64,000 nucleotides of DNA. Source: DASQZK01 sp963771005 (GTDB lineage Bacteria > Bacteroidota > Bacteroidia > Bacteroidales > GCA-2748055). The stretch's first letter is position 1, and each line of letters opens with the position of its first letter. The position numbers were made by a program, and so were the translations under genes. Shown piece after piece: positions 60,375-64,000 of this stretch. The stretch lies in the NCBI GenBank assembly GCA_963771005.1, contig CAVYRO010000008.1:868001-932000 (forward strand), written 5' to 3'. The notes beneath the pieces were generated by a model. The model saw only the letters and a list, made by a program, of their open reading frames with translations, searched no databases and was not told the origin of the DNA.

Positions 60375-62324
60375 TTACCTGAAGCTTATGGCGCTGAACT
60401 TACAGGAATCAAAACAGAGACCGCATCCGGTGCATTTTTCACTTACAATAAAATAAGGATGCAGCGGGGTACCGTAGATGGCCTCGAATGGACATTTCCT
60501 GGCACACAGGGAACAACCGGTACATGCATCCACATCGATAAAATAACTCCTCAGTTCCGTGCAAACATTTGACCGGCATTTCCTGTCGAAAATATGTTCT
60601 TCATATTCCTCCCTGAAATATTCAAGTGTGCTCAGTACAGGATTCGGAGCTTTTTGGCCAAGACCGCAGAGGGCAGTGTCTTTCATCACGGAGGCAAGGC
60701 TTTCCAGTTGAATGGCTCCCTTAAACCTTTCCAGTGTGCTGTGAACGTTTTCTTCCATGGGTTTCCTCGAAATACCCTCAAGGATCTCTGACATTCTTCG
60801 CGTTCCTTCCCGGCACGGAATGCATTTACCGCAACTCTCCTTTTGCATGAAGTTCATGTAATACTTCACCATATCAATGATACAGACATCTTCATCCATC
60901 ACAACGATCCCCCCGCTGCCCATAAGGGTTCCGGCTTCATTCATGGCTTCAAAAGTAACGGGAATATCGAGTTTTGAAGCAGGCAGTATGCAACCCGAAG
61001 GGCCGCCTGCCTGTATGGCTTTAATGGATTTATCATCGAGGGGACCGCCTGCAATCTTATATACAATCTCCTTCATGCTCGTCCCCAGCGGTACTTCAAT
61101 CACTCCGGGATCCTTTATCTTTCCGGAGATGGCAAAAAGCTTCGTACCACTGTTATCCACGGTACCTGTTTCCCGGTACCATTTGGGACCCCTCCCAATG
61201 ATAAGCGGAATATTGGAGAGTGTTTCCACATTATTGATGATGGTGGGTTTTTTATGTAATCCCGACTCGGCGGGATATGGCGGTTTTGATACCGGCATGC
61301 CACGTTTGCCTTCGAGGCTGCGGATCAGGGCCGTTTCTTCTCCGCATACAAAAGCACCGGGATTTTTGCGAAGGGAAATTTTCAGGTTGAAACCACTGTC
61401 AAAAATATGATTGCCCAGAAATCCGTATGCTTTCGCCTGTTTTAGTGCTTCCTCCAGTCTTTCAACAGCCACGGCGTATTCCGACCGAATATTAATATAT
61501 GCTTTGGTAGCTCCAATGGCATAGGAGGCGATCGCGATCCCCTCGATAAGAAGATGCGGGTCTCCTTCCATTATGTACCTGTCCATGAATGCACCAGGAT
61601 CACTTTCCTCTGCATTGCAGATAAGGTATCTTTGATCTGCAGGTGTGCCACAGGCGATCTTCCATTTCTGACCTGTCGGAAACCCGCTGCCCGACCTTCC
61701 CCTAAGGCCGCTCTCCAAAACAAGGTCGCAGATCTCAGCGAAAGTATAATGACGGATAGATTTCAGGAAGGATTTATAACCTCCCCGGGCAATATATTCC
61801 TCGATCGATCCCGGGTCAATTATCCCGCAATGGCAGGTCACGAGCCGTTTCTGTCCTGCAAAAAAAGGGATCTCATCCAAAAATGGGACATCTTTCCAAG
61901 CCTCATGGCCGGGAAGACGCAACTGCCCGATAAGATTCCCGGGAGGTATGTTAAGATGGAAGACATCGTCCAGCAGAGATGCTACGTGGGCGGTATCGAT
62001 GCCCGAGAAATATACCCGTGACCGGCCGGGAAGCTGAATTGCAACAATGGGCTCGGCCTTGCTCATTCCGATGCCTCCTATCCTTGTGAGTTCAGCATCC
62101 ATCTCCCTTTCCAGCAGATAAGACCGGATCTCCCGCAAGGTATCCTCAGCACCGGAGACCCTTGCCGCCATCCCGGAACTGACCATGATGAGCGGACAAG
62201 TTACCTTCTCACGGGAAAGGATCCGTAAAGCTTTCTCCATATCTGCCGTATACCCTGCTCTGTCGAGACTTACAGCCTCAATGAGGATCTTCTGTGCGGA
62301 ATTATCGGTTACGGCGGTTTTCAT
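60375..62324 (-). CDS. hydB: HydB: NuoF-like flavoprotein subunit of the trimeric hydrogenase
   Basis: This 649-aa protein is the NAD(H)-binding flavoprotein. It has an N-terminal thioredoxin-like domain (about 30-115), the NuoF core (LRGRSGSGFPTGQKW for FMN/NADH, CNAEESDPGAFMDR, GAFVCGEETALIRSLEG), the N3-type [4Fe-4S] site (ESCGKCIPCREG, distal Cys in TALCGLG) and two C-terminal ferredoxin motifs (CTGCSLCARKCP and CTGCGLCFDSC). The N-terminal domain has lost its cluster: where relatives have Cys it reads VSSGMAARVSG and GGIGMSKAEPIV. The start overlaps the hydC stop as ATGA. Confidence 0.94.
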   Translation of the reverse strand: MKTAVTDNSAQKILIEAVSLDRAGYTADMEKALRILSREKVTCPLIMVSSGMAARVSGAEDTLREIRSYLLEREMDAELTRIGGIGMSKAEPIVAIQLPGRSRVYFSGIDTAHVASLLDDVFHLNIPPGNLIGQLRLPGHEAWKDVPFLDEIPFFAGQKRLVTCHCGIIDPGSIEEYIARGGYKSFLKSIRHYTFAEICDLVLESGLRGRSGSGFPTGQKWKIACGTPADQRYLICNAEESDPGAFMDRYIMEGDPHLLIEGIAIASYAIGATKAYINIRSEYAVAVERLEEALKQAKAYGFLGNHIFDSGFNLKISLRKNPGAFVCGEETALIRSLEGKRGMPVSKPPYPAESGLHKKPTIINNVETLSNIPLIIGRGPKWYRETGTVDNSGTKLFAISGKIKDPGVIEVPLGTSMKEIVYKIAGGPLDDKSIKAIQAGGPSGCILPASKLDIPVTFEAMNEAGTLMGSGGIVVMDEDVCIIDMVKYYMNFMQKESCGKCIPCREGTRRMSEILEGISRKPMEENVHSTLERFKGAIQLESLASVMKDTALCGLGQKAPNPVLSTLEYFREEYEEHIFDRKCRSNVCTELRSYFIDVDACTGCSLCARKCPFEAIYGTPLHPYFIVSEKCTGCGLCFDSCKFSAISFR

Positions 62325-62788
62325 TTAACCTTTTCTATTTCCTGATAAACCCCTATGATTTCCCTGATGCTTTTCTTATCGACTGCTTTGTAATATGTTT
62401 CATTGACAGAAATAACCGGGCCCTGGCCGCAAGCGCCGATGCAGGAAAGTACCTGTAGGCTGAAGATCCCGTCACGGGTGGTTTCCCCGTCAGTGATCCC
62501 GAGGATCTTTTCTATCTCCCGGATCAGGACGCCGGCTCCTTCCATGTGACAGCCGGTTCCGTGGCATGCACGGATGTGATATTTTCCAGGGGGGGAAAAC
62601 CGGAACTGGCTGTAAAAAGTAGCCAGACCATAGATCTTTCCGGCGGGAAGACCGAGAAATACCGACAGCTCATTCACCGATTCCTCCGGTATAAACCCGG
62701 TTTTATCCTGTATTTCCTGGAGGACAGGGATGAGTTTGTCCCGGTTCAAATCGGGGAACCTGCCAATTATTTCGCTTATTTCAGACAT
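62321..62788 (-). CDS. hydC: HydC: NuoE-like [2Fe-2S] subunit of the trimeric hydrogenase
   Basis: This 155-aa protein is the 24-kDa-like subunit. The helical N-terminus (LIPVLQEIQDKTGFIPEESV) is followed by the thioredoxin-like domain with the four [2Fe-2S] ligands in CHGTGCHMEG and VLSCIGACGQGPVI. It passes electrons between the flavoprotein and HydA. It is the first gene of the operon hydC-hydB-hydA-sensor-RR-hybrid kinase-rex-ribF. Confidence 0.95.
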   Translation of the reverse strand: MSEISEIIGRFPDLNRDKLIPVLQEIQDKTGFIPEESVNELSVFLGLPAGKIYGLATFYSQFRFSPPGKYHIRACHGTGCHMEGAGVLIREIEKILGITDGETTRDGIFSLQVLSCIGACGQGPVISVNETYYKAVDKKSIREIIGVYQEIEKVK

Positions 62789-62871
62789 GCGTTACCTGCC
62801 TTTCTTAACCCTTTTCAATGGATTATTACCAACTTCCGATCTCATACAAAAAAATTTTCAACCTGCTCATA

Positions 62872-62879
62872 CAAATATA
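62872..62879 (-). promoter_or_regulatory. Predicted hyd operon promoter (-7 TATATTTG, -33 TTTG)
   Basis: The minus strand reads TATATTTG here and TTTG at 62904-62901, with a 21-bp spacer, close to the Bacteroidota arrangement. Transcription would start at about 62865, leaving a leader of about 77 nt before hydC. Confidence 0.6.
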
Positions 62880-62889
62880 ATTATCTTTA

Positions 62890-62924
62890 CTGTTATTTTA
62901 CAAACAATGTTATTCAACTAACAA
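62890..62924. promoter_or_regulatory. Two adjacent candidate Rex operators at the hyd promoter
   Basis: On the minus strand, TTGTTAGTTGAATAACAT (62924-62907) and TTGTTTGTAAAATAACAG (62907-62890) follow the Rex pattern TTGTTAANNNNTTAACAA, one base overlapping. The second covers the -33 element. The first shares 15 of 18 bases with the site at 29906-29923. Binding here would block the promoter when NADH is low. Confidence 0.6.
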
Positions 62925-63144
62925 TATTTTTAAACATATGCCTCTTTTTATCTCCATATTCTATTGATTTATTGAATATTAGCCTGCAGTCATAGAAGAT
63001 TTGGACAGAGATAAAGGGTAATTTTTACTTCGTATAAATTATACCGCTGAGAGAATAAACATATAATTCATTGATATTCTGGTGTTTATATTGATATTGT
63101 AAAAGTAAGATATCACCTCAAATGAATAATCCATAAAGATTTTA

Positions 63145-63162
63145 TTGTTAATTTTGGAACAA
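63145..63162 (+). promoter_or_regulatory. Candidate Rex operator covering the -7 element TAATTTTG
   Basis: TTGTTAATTTTGGAACAA has a perfect left Rex half-site (TTGTTAA) and five of seven bases of the right one. The -7 motif TAATTTTG (63149-63156) lies wholly inside it, so occupancy would exclude sigma factor binding. It serves the divergent ferredoxin gene, whose ATG is 15 bp downstream. Confidence 0.55.
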
Positions 63163-63176
63163 AAGCATGGAGTCAA

Positions 63177-63446
63177 ATGGAAAGCACTGAAGCCGAACTC
63201 ACTATCTGTCTCGGAAGTTCCTGTTTTGCCAGGGGGAATAAAAAGGCTGTTACAATCATACAGGAGTACCTGAAACAGAACGATCTTGAGGATGCCGTCC
63301 GGTTCAGGGGGAATCACTGTTTCGGAAAATGCAACAGGGGACCGGTGTTGAAGATCAATGACAGGATATTTGAGGGCGTAACTTTTGAGAACCTGAGAGA
63401 ACTCCTGGATGCCGAACTTGGAAGACTTAAAAAGGTGAAAATTTGA
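63177..63446 (+). CDS. Stand-alone thioredoxin-like [2Fe-2S] ferredoxin
   Basis: This 89-aa protein is a NuoE-C-terminal/HydB-N-terminal-like [2Fe-2S] domain. The ligands are ICLGSSCFARGN (Cys-x4-Cys) and NHCFGKCNRGPVL (Cys-x3-Cys). Such small ferredoxins commonly sit beside sensory hydrogenases in clusters of trimeric [FeFe]-hydrogenase. It starts 15 bp after a Rex-like site, with GGAG just upstream, and overlaps the next gene as TTGA. It keeps the very cysteines that the HydB N-terminal domain has lost. Confidence 0.9.
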   Translation: MESTEAELTICLGSSCFARGNKKAVTIIQEYLKQNDLEDAVRFRGNHCFGKCNRGPVLKINDRIFEGVTFENLRELLDAELGRLKKVKI

Positions 63447-64000
63447 AAGGGCTTGTACACATCATTGAATCGGAATGCAGGGTATGCTATGCCTGTATGC
63501 GGGTCTGTCCTGTCAATGCCATCCAGGTAAAGGCCGACCAGCCCGTACCCAGGATCATGCCCGGACGCTGTATCGGTTGCGGGAGTTGTATCGCGGCATG
63601 CAAACCCGCATGCATAGGCTACCTCGATTCAAAGGAAAGCACGCGTGCCATCATTTCTGACAGATCCGTGCCATCGGCCGTTATTGTGGATCCCACCATC
63701 GCTGCAGAATTTCCCGACATCACCGATTACAGGAAGTTTGTCTCAATGCTCCGGGAACTCGGGTTTACCTATGTTAACGAAGTTTCCTTCGGAGCCGACC
63801 TGATCGCTGCAGAATATGCTAAACTCCTGAAGGATTTCCGGGGGAAGTACTATATCATGTCCAATGATCCCGTGGCAGTGGGTTACATAGAAAAATTCCA
63901 GCCCGGGCTCATCCCCAACCTGGCCCCACTCATAACACCGGCAGTGGCAACAGCCAGGGTGGTAAGGAAAAAATACGGACCGGAAATAAAGGTTGTTTAT
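63443..64000 (+). CDS. Second H-cluster-like sensor protein (3' end beyond window)
   Basis: The visible 186 codons start at a TTG at 63443, overlapping the ferredoxin stop (TTGA). They contain two [4Fe-4S] motifs (CRVCYACMRVCP and CIGCGSCIAACK) and the beginning of a hydrogenase-like domain (EVSFGADLIAAEYAKLL). It is parallel to the sensor kinase at 56599-58593 (compare LVYTIKDKCRVC with LVHIIESECRVC). The first H-cluster loop reads YIMSNDPVAVGY, with neither Cys of TSCCP. In relatives the C-terminus carries a SpoIIE-type phosphatase or a kinase; here it is not visible. Confidence 0.8.
   Translation, partial: MKGLVHIIESECRVCYACMRVCPVNAIQVKADQPVPRIMPGRCIGCGSCIAACKPACIGYLDSKESTRAIISDRSVPSAVIVDPTIAAEFPDITDYRKFVSMLRELGFTYVNEVSFGADLIAAEYAKLLKDFRGKYYIMSNDPVAVGYIEKFQPGLIPNLAPLITPAVATARVVRKKYGPEIKVVY

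Overview
The window reads as a chromosomal segment of an anaerobic, fermentative member of the Bacteroidota, probably Bacteroidales or a related marine/sediment lineage. The support is a type IX secretion (Por) C-terminal domain, a TonB-dependent receptor with an N-terminal carboxypeptidase-regulatory-like domain, two DUF4038-type secreted glycosidases, an 11-subunit type nuo cluster without nuoEFG, and at least ten upstream elements matching the Bacteroidota -7 promoter motif TAnnTTTG. No rRNA, tRNA, CRISPR array, prophage or transposase gene was recognised. LAYOUT. 1-8.5 kb: nuoA-B-C-D-H-I-J-K-L-M on the minus strand (nuoM runs off the edge). 9-14.3 kb: accessory sugar genes (DUF5060/DUF4038 glycosidase, Tat-type Gfo/Idh oxidoreductase, an outer-membrane-type protein, a ThuA-like lipoprotein) with a 255-bp palindrome between convergent genes. 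15-24.7 kb: an amino/aryl-acid energy module on the minus strand: fused ADP-forming acyl-CoA synthetase, ACT protein, PaaK ligase, aminotransferase, and a four-subunit 2-oxoacid:ferredoxin oxidoreductase. 25.2-27 kb: SAM-I riboswitch, a possible 37-aa leader ORF, and metY. 27.2-29.9 kb: TonB-dependent receptor with a TM1266-type hydrogenase-system regulator. 30.3-33.8 kb: a DUF2589 cassette with an L,D-transpeptidase-like protein, plus a DUF4396 membrane protein. 34.8-37.8 kb: secreted proteins including a T9SS cargo. 38-39.8 kb: a large tandem repeat array. 39.8-53.4 kb: ppc, M20 peptidase, two PLP racemases, a GH140-like enzyme, a CDF transporter and a NitT/TauT-type ABC transporter. 53.4-64 kb: an electron-bifurcating-type [FeFe]-hydrogenase operon (hydC-hydB-hydA), an H-cluster sensor kinase, two response-regulator proteins, rex and ribF, divergent from a second ferredoxin/sensor pair. 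HOW IT FITS TOGETHER. Aminotransferase plus 2-oxoacid:ferredoxin oxidoreductase would yield acyl-CoA and reduced ferredoxin; the ADP-forming synthetase would make ATP; HydABC could release H2 from ferredoxin plus NADH; and a Complex I lacking the NADH module could accept electrons from ferredoxin. I see Rex-type operators at the hyd promoter, the divergent ferredoxin promoter and the TM1266/TonB promoter, while rex itself lies inside the hyd operon. This suggests an NADH-responsive, self-limiting circuit, which is the most interesting signal here. REPEATS. Intergenic space is unusually rich in repeats: 8-bp hairpin minisatellites (two loci), a composite 10-bp/8-bp repeat family (three loci), five 206-bp tandem units followed by two 258-bp units, and REP-like palindromes.
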